This document shows, in pieces, positions 1 to 9,800 of a stretch of DNA of 41,651 bases. Source of the DNA: Verrucomicrobiota bacterium (GTDB lineage Bacteria > Verrucomicrobiota > Verrucomicrobiia > Chthoniobacterales > UBA10450); NCBI GenBank assembly GCA_003217875.1, contig QHMR01000007.1:1-41651 (forward strand), given 5' to 3'. Within the stretch, counting starts at the first letter, position 1. Each line of letters opens with the position of its first letter. A program made the translations under genes and the position numbers. Under the pieces are notes generated by a model. It did not search any database and had not been told where the DNA came from. It was given only the letters and a program-made list of their open reading frames with translations.

Positions 1-214
1 TGGCATGTAGTAAATTATTGGAAGCTTGATAATTCGCGCCTCCGCAGTTAGGGGGAAGATTAGCTGAGATCATCCTGTCCCTGGCACCGCTTTGGTTCAG
101 CGAATTCTCCGGATGCGAGATTACCGGCGTAGTGTGACGGGAAATCACCGGCCGTGCACTGACTTGCGCGCAGACTCGCCGCCGGGCAAATCACGGCGAG
201 TTTGTAGTAAAACC

Positions 215-1324
215 TTACTTTTGTCTTTCAAGGTCCAGCAGGGTGGAAACCACTGTGAAGATTTTCTCTTTAGGCAGTTCAGGATAGATCGGGAGAGAGA
301 GACACTGCTGACACAGCGTTTCAGTAACGGGCAGATTGCCCGGTTCGTAACCGAGGTGCGCGTACGCCTTTTGCAAGTGAACAGGCACCGGGTAGTGCAC
401 GGCTGTCTCAACACCGGCATCCTGCAAGGCAGAGCGCACCCGGTCGCGTTGTGGAGTTTCAATAACGTAACAATGCCACACGCAGTCTGAATCGGAAGGA
501 TGTGCCGGTAACTTGTATGAAGAGTCTTTAAGCAATTCGGTGTAATACGCCGCGCGGTCAGCACGCGCTACATTCCATGCATCGAGTCGCTTCAGTTTGG
601 TGGCCAGCACTGCCGCTTGGAAGCTGTCCATCCGGTAGTTATATCCGATCTCGTCATGCAGGTATTTCTGACTCTGTGCGTGATCGCGCAGGGAACGCGC
701 GCGTTGCGCAATGGCCGCTTCATTTGTGACTAGAGCTCCGCCTTCACCATAAGCGCCAAGGTTCTTGCTCGGATAAAAGCTAAAAGACGCAAGCAGTCCG
801 AATTGGCCGACCCGCGTGCCGCGATATCGTGCTCCATGCGCCTGCGCGGCATCTTCTATTATCGGTAGCCCGTGTCGATCAGCGATTGTGTTGATAGCAT
901 CCATTTCTGCAGGCATCCCATAGAGATGGATTGGAATAATTGCTTTTGTCCGACGCGTAATCGCGGTCTCAAGTTTCGCCGGGCACATTGTGCGGCGCGC
1001 AGGATCGATATCTACAAAAACAGGTGTTGCACCGACATAGCTAATGGCCCAAGCAGTTGCGATAAAAGTCATCCCAACGGTAATCACTTCATCTCCCGGC
1101 CCGATGTCGAGACAGCGCAGAGCCAGATGGAGCGCGCTCGTGCCACTGTTCAGGCTAACGCAATGATCGACTCCGCAGTAGGCTGCGAATTTCGACTCGA
1201 AATCTGATGTGGCTGGTCCTTGAGCAAATCTGCACGATTCGCAAACTTCCTCCAACGCCGCTAACACTTCGGTGCGAATGCTGGCGAATTGAGCTTTAAG
1301 ATCCAAGTACGGCACGCGGTCCAT
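215..1324 (-). CDS. DegT/DnrJ/EryC1/StrS-family sugar aminotransferase
   Basis: PLP-dependent enzyme of the family that transfers an amino group to nucleotide-linked keto-sugars for O-antigen or other surface glycans; 369 residues is a normal length. The N-terminus VPYLDLKAQF matches the family's usual opening. A DAAQAHGA motif (cofactor pocket) is followed by FSFYPSKNLGAYGEGG, whose lysine should form the Schiff base with PLP. The track ORF begins at 1729, but the extra 135 residues are low-complexity shadow of the upstream methyltransferase gene, so I start at the ATG at 1324 (MDRVPYLDL). It is the last gene of a minus-strand glycan cluster. The exact sugar substrate cannot be read from the sequence. 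Confidence 0.88.
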   Translation of the reverse strand: MDRVPYLDLKAQFASIRTEVLAALEEVCESCRFAQGPATSDFESKFAAYCGVDHCVSLNSGTSALHLALRCLDIGPGDEVITVGMTFIATAWAISYVGATPVFVDIDPARRTMCPAKLETAITRRTKAIIPIHLYGMPAEMDAINTIADRHGLPIIEDAAQAHGARYRGTRVGQFGLLASFSFYPSKNLGAYGEGGALVTNEAAIAQRARSLRDHAQSQKYLHDEIGYNYRMDSFQAAVLATKLKRLDAWNVARADRAAYYTELLKDSSYKLPAHPSDSDCVWHCYVIETPQRDRVRSALQDAGVETAVHYPVPVHLQKAYAHLGYEPGNLPVTETLCQQCLSLPIYPELPKEKIFTVVSTLLDLERQK

Positions 1325-1424
1325 GTTAGCTTTGTTTGAATTGAAAAATTCCCGCTCAGGCTGTGGCCGATCAATGTAGGCACAGTAAACAGATCTCGCC
1401 ACCAATCTGGGCGAACTCCGGAGA

Positions 1425-2399
1425 TTATTGTGGTGCTGTCGTAACCGCAACTTTGTCGAGGACCCGCGTATGGTCCGAATCGTAAAGGCGGAACTCGTAC
1501 GCGCGGCCGGGTCGGATCCAATTTGCAGGGGCAGAACCCTGACGCGAGGTTGCGAACAACAATTCTTGCTGGCCATCGATCGAAACGTAAACCTTTCCGG
1601 GAGCGGCCGTAGTTGTATTCCACGAAATGATAGTCCGGGCAGTATCTTTGTGTGCAGGCACTGGATTTGGCGATGCGGTGATCGTTGGCACAATTTTGCT
1701 TCGTAGAAGGCAGAATGCCCGCTCGTCACGCTCAGGATGGGCTGGTGTGGAGTTGGCAGTGATTCCGACGCTTACGTACGAGAGAAGATCCCACCCTGTG
1801 CGATCGATCAGTCTTTTCAATCCTTCTTCTGAGAAGATCCAGAAGTTCGTGCTGTCGTTGTTACATTCCTGCGGGCCGAGCAAGTATGCTATCGGTTCTT
1901 GTGAAATCTGTTGGCCATTGTCGGTTTGCCGAGCTACGCGGGTGCTAAGAAAGCAGTACCTTGCGGTTGTAGCCAGCTTTTCCAGCACGAAGAAAGGATT
2001 TTTTAGATGATAGAGAATTCCGAGAAGAAAGATGGCGTCGTATTTTTCCCCGGAGAGAGTGAACTGCGAGTCCAAATCGACCGTTCGTATCGTAACATTT
2101 GAGTGCAGAGCTTCCTTAAGAATCCGTGCCCCTTCCAGGCGATTAAAATTCGTGGGTTCGTTGTCGATTAAATCCACGGGCAGCTCCATTTTCTCCAAAA
2201 GAAATGCAAGGTCACCATCCGCGCCTCCGATATCAGCGATTTTCTGATATGGACCTCGGCACAACTGCAAAAAATCGAGCGTGGCACGTTCCAAAAGCTG
2301 CTCCAGAACGCCGAGGTTTCGCAAAGTAGGGTAGGGATACCAGAATGATTGGGGCCGGTGCGCCAGCTTGATTTCCCAAAAATTACGCTCCGTTGTCAT
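1425..2399 (-). CDS. SAM-dependent methyltransferase with C-terminal PNPVP beta-domain
   Basis: About 324 residues from the ATG at 2399. The N-terminal two-thirds is a class I methyltransferase: ADIGGADGDLAFLLE is the SAM-binding glycine loop, and AIFLLGILYHLKNP is the typical post-motif segment of Methyltransf_23-like proteins. The last ~80 residues form a separate domain starting around ASPNPVP and ending near YEFRLYDSDH. A similar domain sits at the N-terminus of the protein encoded at 5529-6827. The track extends the ORF to 2597, but those 66 residues look non-coding and no Shine-Dalgarno supports either start. It probably methylates a sugar or glycan intermediate; the substrate is unknown. 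Confidence 0.82.
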   Translation of the reverse strand: MTTERNFWEIKLAHRPQSFWYPYPTLRNLGVLEQLLERATLDFLQLCRGPYQKIADIGGADGDLAFLLEKMELPVDLIDNEPTNFNRLEGARILKEALHSNVTIRTVDLDSQFTLSGEKYDAIFLLGILYHLKNPFFVLEKLATTARYCFLSTRVARQTDNGQQISQEPIAYLLGPQECNNDSTNFWIFSEEGLKRLIDRTGWDLLSYVSVGITANSTPAHPERDERAFCLLRSKIVPTITASPNPVPAHKDTARTIISWNTTTAAPGKVYVSIDGQQELLFATSRQGSAPANWIRPGRAYEFRLYDSDHTRVLDKVAVTTAPQ

Positions 2400-2707
2400 G
2401 GCGAGCTGGCGAAGCGGAGACTTAGTGCGTTCACAAGTTTTTCGTTGCCGTTTTGGGTCGAGAAAGGCGGCAGCGCCACGTTGCGTGCGGTTGCGGGCTA
2501 CGTGCGGAAGGCAGTCAGAAAAGCGGCGGAACGCTTCCGACAGCGTTGCTCCGGAGTCGTTGCCGCGCCCAACGGCGAGAAGCTGCTTTAGTGTCACGCG
2601 GTAATCTGGCGCAGCGGGCGGCCAGCGACAGATAGGCCTAGCCGAATGTTTTTGTAGTACTGAGTCCTACAGGCGTCCGGTTGTATCTAACATCAGAAAG
2701 TAAATGT
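2400..2707. other. Gap between response regulator and methyltransferase
   Basis: About 308 bases with no convincing gene. The methyltransferase reading frame stays open to 2597 but the translation there is arginine-rich and without recognisable similarity. The segment nearest the regulator stop (about 2640-2707) is AT-richer, with a short hairpin-like AAAGT/ACTTT pair. It could hold the promoter for the downstream methyltransferase-aminotransferase pair, but I cannot assign boxes. Confidence 0.4.
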
Positions 2708-3391
2708 TCACTTTACATTGGTAGCTTCTTCCCAGCGGATAGCTGCGCGGAGCAGCTCGCCTAGGGAGCTGACTCCGAATTTTTCTTTTGCGCGCGCGCA
2801 GTAAGCTTGCACCGTTTTTAGACTGAGGTGGAGGTCCTCCGCGATCTCTGAAGTCGTCCGCCCCTGGCCGAGGAGCCGGAATATTTCCAATTCACGATCG
2901 CTTAACCGTTCCACAGGAGAAGCCCCCGCGTTTTTAGGAGAAACGCTGAGTCTGCGGGCCATTGTGTTAACGACCCTTTCACTTACGTAAACACCGCCCT
3001 CCAGCACCCGGCGGATGCAAGTTAGGACGCTCTTGGTGGTCTCGCGTTTCATTACATAACCACGTGCCCCAGCTCGGAGCGCCCGCTCCGCATACAACGC
3101 TTCGTCATGCATTGAGAGGACGATTAATGCAACCAGCGGGAATTGATTGTCCAGATTCTTGACTAGTTCCAATCCAGATTCGTTTTTCAGGGAGATATCG
3201 ATAAGGGCGACATCCGGCCGTGTTTTTGCAATGCCGTTGACAGCTCCAGCCCAATCTTCCGCTTCGCCACAGACTATGAGGTCGGTCTGGCCGTTGATAA
3301 GGTTAGTAAGCCCCTCACGGACCAGCGGATGATCGTCAACCAAAAAAATCCGGCGCCTGGGCGGCATCGTGATAGAAGGGCTTGAGCTCAT
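2708..3391 (-). CDS. LuxR/NarL-family response regulator
   Basis: 227 residues: an N-terminal receiver domain with the acidic pair in LVDDHPLVREG and the likely phospho-acceptor aspartate in VALIDISLKNESG, then a C-terminal LuxR helix-turn-helix (LSDRELEIFRLLGQGRTTSE, SLKTVQAYCARAKEKFG). It is a DNA-binding transcription factor partnered with the kinase encoded immediately upstream. I chose the ATG at 3391 because it forms an ATGA overlap with the kinase stop, indicating translational coupling; the track start at 3436 would add 15 residues overlapping the kinase. Position inside the glycan cluster suggests control of surface-polysaccharide genes, which is an inference. Confidence 0.93.
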   Translation of the reverse strand: MSSSPSITMPPRRRIFLVDDHPLVREGLTNLINGQTDLIVCGEAEDWAGAVNGIAKTRPDVALIDISLKNESGLELVKNLDNQFPLVALIVLSMHDEALYAERALRAGARGYVMKRETTKSVLTCIRRVLEGGVYVSERVVNTMARRLSVSPKNAGASPVERLSDRELEIFRLLGQGRTTSEIAEDLHLSLKTVQAYCARAKEKFGVSSLGELLRAAIRWEEATNVK

Positions 3392-4482
3392 ATCGCGAAA
3401 TCTAATTCGCTCTCGCTCGGAATCTTTAGCTTGCAAGTCGCAACCGTTCCGCTGCCGCCATTTCGCTGGACGCTTAACGCTGCGTCGATCAGCGCTGCGC
3501 CGTGGCGCATCAAGCGAAGTCCCAGCCCTTTTGAGTTTGACGGCTTATCGGGGAACCCAACTCCATCATCTATGATCGCGAGAGTAAGTTCGGAACCATC
3601 TATAGTAACGCGAATATCGATATTCTCGGCAGCAGCGTGTTTTGCCGCGTTCGTGGCCGCCTCCTGAGCAATCCGGTAGAGTTGCGTAGCAACGGCAGAA
3701 TCGCGTAGTGGAATTGACTCTTCTCCGTGAAAAATGCAGTTGATCGCGAATCGCTCGCTTATGTTTTCCGCCAGACCTTCCAGGGCTACGCTTAAGCCGT
3801 CCGCTTCGAGTTCCGGCGAAAAGAAACCGCGAGCCAAATTACGGGTGAGATCAATCCCTTCCTCGACGTAGCGCACAAGCTTCTCGGCCTCGGTTACCTC
3901 TGGCGCGGATTTTGTGGCGAGTTTCTCCTTTAATACTTGAGCCGCCAGAGCGGTCCCTGTCAGGTGTTGGCCGAGCCGGTCGTGCAGGTCCTGTCCCAAA
4001 CGTCGTCGTTCACGATCTGCCACTTGTGCGATTTCCCGGTCGAGCCGCTGGCGCTCAGCCATCTCGCGCTGCAGAGCTGCTGTCCGTTCCTGAACGCGTC
4101 GATCCAGCTCGCCGACGAGTATCCGTAGCTTGGATAAGACTGCAGCAAACAGGGCATAGGATACAAAGGCCATTCCCGCATTCCAGAAACCGAGAGCAGG
4201 GATTCCGGCGGCAACGTCTGACAGCATCGATACTGCAATGCTGATAACGGCAATTCCCAGACCCATAAAGAAGGTGCCAAACCAGGCTGCTAAAGAAATG
4301 GGCAGAAGATAGAAGAGGAGCAGCGGGCGCTCGTATCCAGTCAGGTAATCCACGTATCCTACGACGCCGACGAGAAGAAGACACGTGATGACCAAGGCCT
4401 TCCAACAGTATAAAAAGCGAAAAAGGCTGTGTGCGTTGGTTCTAATCTTACGAAGTTCAATCCCGCTTGGAGCCTTCATCAT
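3388..4482 (-). CDS. Membrane sensor histidine kinase (HisKA_3 / NarL-type)
   Basis: About 364 residues. The N-terminus has four to five hydrophobic segments (for example ALVITCLLLVGVVGYVDYL and LLLFYLLPISLAAWFG), so sensing is probably within or near the membrane rather than by a large periplasmic domain. A coiled segment with RERRRLGQDLHDRLGQHL follows; its histidine is the HisKA_3 phosphorylation site. The ATPase domain has QEAATNAAKHA (N box), IDDGVGFP (G1) and GLGLRL (G2). The stop overlaps the regulator start as ATGA. The start is uncertain: ATGs at 4482 and 4479, or the GTG at 4509 used by the track; none has a clear Shine-Dalgarno. Confidence 0.92.
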   Translation of the reverse strand: MMKAPSGIELRKIRTNAHSLFRFLYCWKALVITCLLLVGVVGYVDYLTGYERPLLLFYLLPISLAAWFGTFFMGLGIAVISIAVSMLSDVAAGIPALGFWNAGMAFVSYALFAAVLSKLRILVGELDRRVQERTAALQREMAERQRLDREIAQVADRERRRLGQDLHDRLGQHLTGTALAAQVLKEKLATKSAPEVTEAEKLVRYVEEGIDLTRNLARGFFSPELEADGLSVALEGLAENISERFAINCIFHGEESIPLRDSAVATQLYRIAQEAATNAAKHAAAENIDIRVTIDGSELTLAIIDDGVGFPDKPSNSKGLGLRLMRHGAALIDAALSVQRNGGSGTVATCKLKIPSESELDFAI

Positions 4483-4553
4483 TGGCAATTTGATCAATCG
4501 AGAGCGCACAACCGGGGAAAGACTAATCAGAAATTTAAGCGTGTTTGAAGGGC

Positions 4554-5489
4554 TCAGTCATAGCCGCGATTTTGCTTCTCAAAAGTCCGAATAAGCCGTT
4601 GAGCTTCTTTGCAGGTCTTGTCCAGGGCGGCCACATATTGCGTCCGTTGTTGAAATTCGGTCTCGAGTGCATCTGCTGCAGCAGGCGATGGTTCAGTCGA
4701 CTGGGCTGTTATTTCCAATTCAGCTGAAAGTCTTATTGCTTGCTCAACCAGCGCCGGGTCGGTAGCCGGATCGTCAGCGACAAAATCATTAGGGACGTTA
4801 GAGCTATTAATCCGTTGTCCAAGCGGTTCAAGGCATTTGCCTGTATAGGGTTCCTGGAGGAAATCGAGCAACGAATGCATCGCCGGTTCCGGATTACTGA
4901 TCAAGTCTGCATATCGCAGGCGATAAACTACCTCCGGTCCATAGGCTTCCTCGGCTTTGATGCACGCCTTGACAGTTCGAAGCCAATACTTGTACGCCTT
5001 TTCTTCATTAGGAACCAACTGAATCCCCGTTACCCGATGAAAATTGAGCATCGAACGCACGACAGCGCGGACGTCACGGCAGATGTGGACGAAGAGAGCA
5101 TCAGGAAACAGCCTGCGTAAACCACAGATGTGGTGAGAATATTCGGGCGTCCCGTCGACCCAACGACCTTTAGGTTCCGAACCTTTAATCGTTGCCTGGC
5201 GTTTTCGCTCTAGGTCCTTGCGGTGGCGCAGGATCAACTCGTTGACGCTTTGACCGACGGTAGCGAACAATTCGTTTTCTCGAATTTCCATTGCGCTCAA
5301 GATGGAGCGCTCGCCGCGCGCGGCGCCAATTTGGTAGCTAATAGCCAAGCTGACCGCGAAGTCTCCCATCCAATTTGACTCTGGCACGGGAAACATATTC
5401 GGGTGCTGCCCCAGACACCAGGTTAGAATGCTAGTTCCGGAGCGGGGTGACCCCACGACAAAGATCGGCTTGTTTATCTGATCTTGCAT
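4554..5489 (-). CDS. Sulfotransferase family protein
   Basis: 311 residues. The opening IFVVGSPRSGTSILTWCLG is the PAPS 5'-phosphosulfate-binding loop of sulfotransferases. VHICRDVRAVVRSM corresponds to the 3'-phosphate-binding region with its conserved Arg/Ser. The family transfers sulfate from PAPS to hydroxyls of glycans or small molecules. The C-terminal ~60 residues are charged and helical (ALETEFQQRTQYVAALDK) and may be a coiled coil. It lies 39 bases after the upstream methyltransferase-like gene in the same direction. With the sulfotransferase domain at 6808-10116 this suggests a sulfated surface glycan. The acceptor cannot be deduced. Confidence 0.88.
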   Translation of the reverse strand: MQDQINKPIFVVGSPRSGTSILTWCLGQHPNMFPVPESNWMGDFAVSLAISYQIGAARGERSILSAMEIRENELFATVGQSVNELILRHRKDLERKRQATIKGSEPKGRWVDGTPEYSHHICGLRRLFPDALFVHICRDVRAVVRSMLNFHRVTGIQLVPNEEKAYKYWLRTVKACIKAEEAYGPEVVYRLRYADLISNPEPAMHSLLDFLQEPYTGKCLEPLGQRINSSNVPNDFVADDPATDPALVEQAIRLSAELEITAQSTEPSPAAADALETEFQQRTQYVAALDKTCKEAQRLIRTFEKQNRGYD

Positions 5490-5528
5490 TTCACGCAGAA
5501 GTTCTCCCTCTTCGGAAGCCCCTTCACT

Positions 5529-6827
5529 TTATGACCAAAAACTGCCTCCGCGCGGCCGTGGTGAATTGGTAAAGGTAGCGTTGAGTTCTTCGATGTAGCG
5601 GTGAACCAAGTATGCATTGGCCATCAACACTTCGAATTCGGAATTAAAGCTCAGAAATGCTTGGAGTATATATTGCTCTGTCCAAAAACGAAGCTCGTCC
5701 ATCACCCAGTCGCGGCGATAATCAAAAGGCAAAAAGATATCGTGGATGTGTACGATCACGCCTGGTTTGAGACGCGGCAGGACTTCCAGGAAAAGATAAT
5801 TCACGTCTCCGCCGATCTTTACGGTATGAGAACTGTCGATGAACAGAATATCGCCCGAATCAAGTTGCGAGAAAAATCCTATGTCGATGTCTTCCACCTT
5901 CTTCTCTATCAAGGAATGTAGCCCGGGGAATCCGTCCCGGAGAAAATCAGGCGGAAACGGCTCGATGCAGATCAGGGCTGAGTTCTTATTCTTTGCAATG
6001 GCCTCGGCTGCGACGAGAGAAGAAAACCCGCCGCCCACCTCGATGATCAATCGTGGTTGAAAGTGGCGGATCATACAATAAGCGGCCAGCGCATCCGTGC
6101 CATCAAAGAGTCCGTTATTAAAATGAAAGCGGCCTGGTTTACCGGTTGGCTGGACCGGGAACTGATCGTATTCGTGACGAAATTTTGGAAAGTGATTCCG
6201 TAGTAGGTCGAGCTGCATCGCGTCGTTCATGTCAATGCCGACCAATTCGCTGGGCCGGTCCCAAAGAGTTTCAGGCAGGGACTGCGTATCAGGAATCGGT
6301 TGATAGAAATGGACCGGTGTCACATGAAAACGGTGTCGCTCCCACAATCGAAAAATGTCGCGAAACCTTGCGCTGTGGAGGCAACGTGGCACGATTTTGG
6401 CGAGAGAGCGTGATAGCAGACGCATGCCGATGTTTCCGCGCGTCGCCTCTAGCACGACTTCATCCAGAAGCGGTTGCAACGAGTTCCTGTCGCGTCTCAC
6501 CTTTACCGAATCGAGCTGTCTGTCAGGCTGGCTGGCCGGAAAAAGGCGGAACTCGTATTCTGTCGAGTCCGCGATCCAATCTATCTCAACCTGCCCACAT
6601 TTTGCTCCCCGGGTCACAAGCTTCTCTTCACCGGCGGAGGTCGTCACCCGAATCTCGCTGCCACTAGGATCGTTTGTTTCCCATGCAATCACAACGGGCG
6701 ACTCTTCCTCAGAGGGCACGGGGTTGGGCATGGCCGCGATCTTGCCCGTGATCGTCTTTGGTTGAGGTGCCTTAATCACACTCGTTTGAAAGCGAAAACC
6801 TCGCGTTTCACGCACTGATTCCGACAC
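5529..6827 (-). CDS. Class I SAM methyltransferase-like protein with N-terminal PNPVP beta-domain
   Basis: 432 residues, starting at a GTG at 6827 that overlaps the upstream gene's stop by 20 bases. Residues ~25-110 form a beta-rich module (MPNPVPSEEESPVVIAW to TEYEFRLFP) resembling the C-terminal module of the protein at 1425-2399; the internal ATG at MPNPVP would cut into it, so the GTG start is preferred. Residues ~240-390 resemble Methyltransf_24-type folds: LIIEVGGGFSSLVAAEA is the SAM loop, followed by ICIEPFPPDFLR, DILFIDSSHTVKIGGDV and VIVHIHDIFLP. Probable role is modification of a glycan. Substrate unknown. Confidence 0.82.
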   Translation of the reverse strand: MSESVRETRGFRFQTSVIKAPQPKTITGKIAAMPNPVPSEEESPVVIAWETNDPSGSEIRVTTSAGEEKLVTRGAKCGQVEIDWIADSTEYEFRLFPASQPDRQLDSVKVRRDRNSLQPLLDEVVLEATRGNIGMRLLSRSLAKIVPRCLHSARFRDIFRLWERHRFHVTPVHFYQPIPDTQSLPETLWDRPSELVGIDMNDAMQLDLLRNHFPKFRHEYDQFPVQPTGKPGRFHFNNGLFDGTDALAAYCMIRHFQPRLIIEVGGGFSSLVAAEAIAKNKNSALICIEPFPPDFLRDGFPGLHSLIEKKVEDIDIGFFSQLDSGDILFIDSSHTVKIGGDVNYLFLEVLPRLKPGVIVHIHDIFLPFDYRRDWVMDELRFWTEQYILQAFLSFNSEFEVLMANAYLVHRYIEELNATFTNSPRPRGGSFWS

Positions 6828-9800
6828 CGGGGTCGCGTTGTTTTAAGCTCTGAGATAACACTTCCGCAGGTTGGACGTGTTGATTATTGAACAAGCGTTC
6901 CAACCTCTCCCGGGCGACCTCCGTCGAGTAAAGTGAGCGAGTTTTCGCAATCCCATTTTGGGAGAGCCGGTTCCAAAGTTCAGGGGACTCGTAGAGCGTC
7001 ACTATAGCCCGGGCAAATTCTTCCGGTTCATCCGCGACAAGAACATCTTCGCCGAAAGTAAGCTCCATGCCTTCCACGGCCACTGAGGTTGCGACGACTG
7101 GCACACCCCACGCCATACTTTGATTGATTTTCCCCTTTACACCCGCACCAAATCGCAATGGCGCAATCGATAATCTAACGCTCTCAAAGAAGGGACGGAC
7201 ATCGCGTTGCAGTCCCGTGATCACAATATTTTCATCGGCTAATGCAACGACTTCCGGCGGCGCTTTATCGCCGATAATGTAGAACTTGGCTTCGCCTAGG
7301 CGTGCGTTTACTATGGGATAAATCTTCTTCAGGAAAAAGAGAACGGCATCCGTGTTCGGCGTGTGCTGGAAGCCGCCAATGAAAAGAAAGTCCCGCCGTA
7401 GTTCAAAAGGAGTGCTCGAGCCGGGAATATCCACAATGTTTGAAACGAGCTGAATGGATTTTTCGGGCCACTTCTCCTGGAGGAGTTTCTGTTCAACGCT
7501 GCTCGTTACCCAGGTCTCATCAGCCTGGCGGATCAGATCATATTCCATTTCTTCTTTCTGCCGTGCTTTTTCTCGCGCCTCCGGATCGACGCTGATCTGA
7601 GCCTCTCTGTGCGCACGAAGCGAGTGTAAATCGACGGTATCAAAGATGATGCGGCTTCGCGGCGCGTGCCGCCGGACATCTGCAATATGTTTGCGAGCAA
7701 AATCGCACCTGCTTAGCACCACGATATCGAAATCGGAACCGTGCGAAATGAGGTAATCACGGACGTTCTTGACGTAAGGATGATAGACCACTTCAATTCC
7801 GCGCTTTTGCAGCTTACGTGTGTAAAGGGGCACGTTCGCTAAATTATCGGGAATGAAGGTGACGCGATGACCAAGTTGCCGGAGAAGTTTGAGGACTTGG
7901 AACATGCGCAGCGATCCTGAATCCCGGTCGGGGCTTGGAACATAATGGTCTATCACCAGAATGTTCTTTCGGCCCGCGGGCGCCTGCCGGAGGAATTCTG
8001 CATCGCCGTTGGCTGGTTTTGTTACCAGTTTTGCAGCCCATGCTTTCGCAAACGTCGAGCGGTTAATATCCTGGTACTTCTTGGTCCCTGTTGTTATGTC
8101 GGTTCCACCAGTTGTTCCCTCGTAATGAACAACCTCACTCAGCGGCTGATATAACACCTTGTAACCAGCTTGACGAACCTTGAATGCCAAATCAGTATCC
8201 TCGTAGTAGGCAGGCGCGTAGCGCGGATCGAACCCGCCCACGCTCTGAAACAGAGATTTCGGAATCATCAAGGCTGCCGCTGAGCAATAATCAACTTCGC
8301 GCAGATAATTGTATTCCGGTTTCGCAGGGTCATCGAACTTGCCATAGTTCCAGCCCGATGCGTCTCGCCAGATGACTCCCCCTGCTTCCTGCAAGCGACC
8401 ATCGGGATAAATAAGCTTTGACCCAACGATGCCAGCGTACGGATCTTCGACAAATGTATCCATGAGTGCCTTTAACCAGCCAGCCCTGACAAGCGTGTCG
8501 TTGTTAAGGAAGACGAGATATTGGCCGCGTGCCTTTTCGCCACCGCGATTGCACGAACTAATGAAACCCGAATTCGTCTCGTTGCGCACATAAACGGCCC
8601 CTGGTATTCGCGGGAGAGCCTCTGCAGTCTTATCCGTAGAGCAATCATCCACCACGATAACCTCAAAGCGCTCCGTTCCCTGATGCTCCTGAAGTGCGGC
8701 CAGGCAGGCTTGGGTAAAGCGAAACTGATTGAACACTGGAACGACGATTGAAATTTCGACCTGCTCGTGAACCGGAAACTCGATTGGACGCGTCGGCTCG
8801 GGAGGTTCAGCGGGTGCCACTCTTTGCCCAGGGACGGAAAGTGTGCCTGAAATCAGCGCTTGGATTTGATCATCAATTGCAGCCACCTCGGGATGCGTGG
8901 CTCGCCACTTTCGATATGCTGAGACGATCTTTTCCAAATGCCCATAACCCAATAAGGCTCGCGACTTCCGGGAAGAAAGTTTTGCCTTTAAAGCCGCAAT
9001 GGGATTTGCAATCTGCCAGCGCGCCGAAGAGCGGAGCCGGGCTGCTGCGTCATTAGTCTCGTCCAAAAACCGGCAAAGCCTGTCTGCCGCTTTCAGTTGC
9101 AGGCGTAGACGCTGTCGCAGCTCGCTTTCTCGCTCTTCGCTTTCCGCCAAGCTAATACTTTTGTCGCGAAGGTCGGCCGTGAGTTCTTCGACTTGCAATT
9201 TGTGGCGCGCTTCGGCTTGCGTAAGGAGCTCGCGGTAGAGATCCTCAATCTGCGCGATCCTTTCCGGAACGAAAGCATTTAGCCTGGTGACGCTCCCGGG
9301 AAGCAAATTGGGCTCGTTCTGTTTGGTGGCTTGCCGTGCGTTGGCCATGCTTGCTTTGCCATCCCGCGTCCTTGATGCTTCAGCAATCAAACCGCGATAA
9401 AGCTCGATTACTTCCGGAGCGACCCGGGCATCAATCAGCTGCTCAACCGTGAAATGAGTATTGCGTCTTCGCGTTGTTACTAGGGCCGCTGCACTAGCTA
9501 CTTGCACATCTGGCAAACCAATGAAATCCGTGATTCGCCGCAATTCGAATTCCGGCTCTTGGAAAAAGAGATCGTAATGGGTAACGAGTCGCTGCTTCCC
9601 ATTTACTGCCTCGATCAATCGGCGGTTATAGATTTCCCACAGCCGCAAACCGAACGAATAAGAGCTTCCATTTCGTTTCCGCATCGAGTGGGCGACCTCG
9701 AGCGGGTTCCGCACCATGATAAGGGTTTTAAGTTTCGGCAACAGCTGCTGCCAGAACGGCAGAGTCAAGCTATTGCGGGGGTCTTTCCAGCCCCACACAC

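Noticed and set aside
92-490. 132-aa plus-strand ORF at the left edge
   Set aside because: Antisense to the DegT aminotransferase 3' end, no family resemblance; positions 1-214 otherwise show no gene I can support.
1325-1729. N-terminal extension of the DegT ORF
   Set aside because: It overlaps the methyltransferase gene in another frame; the family start MDRVPYLDL is at 1324.
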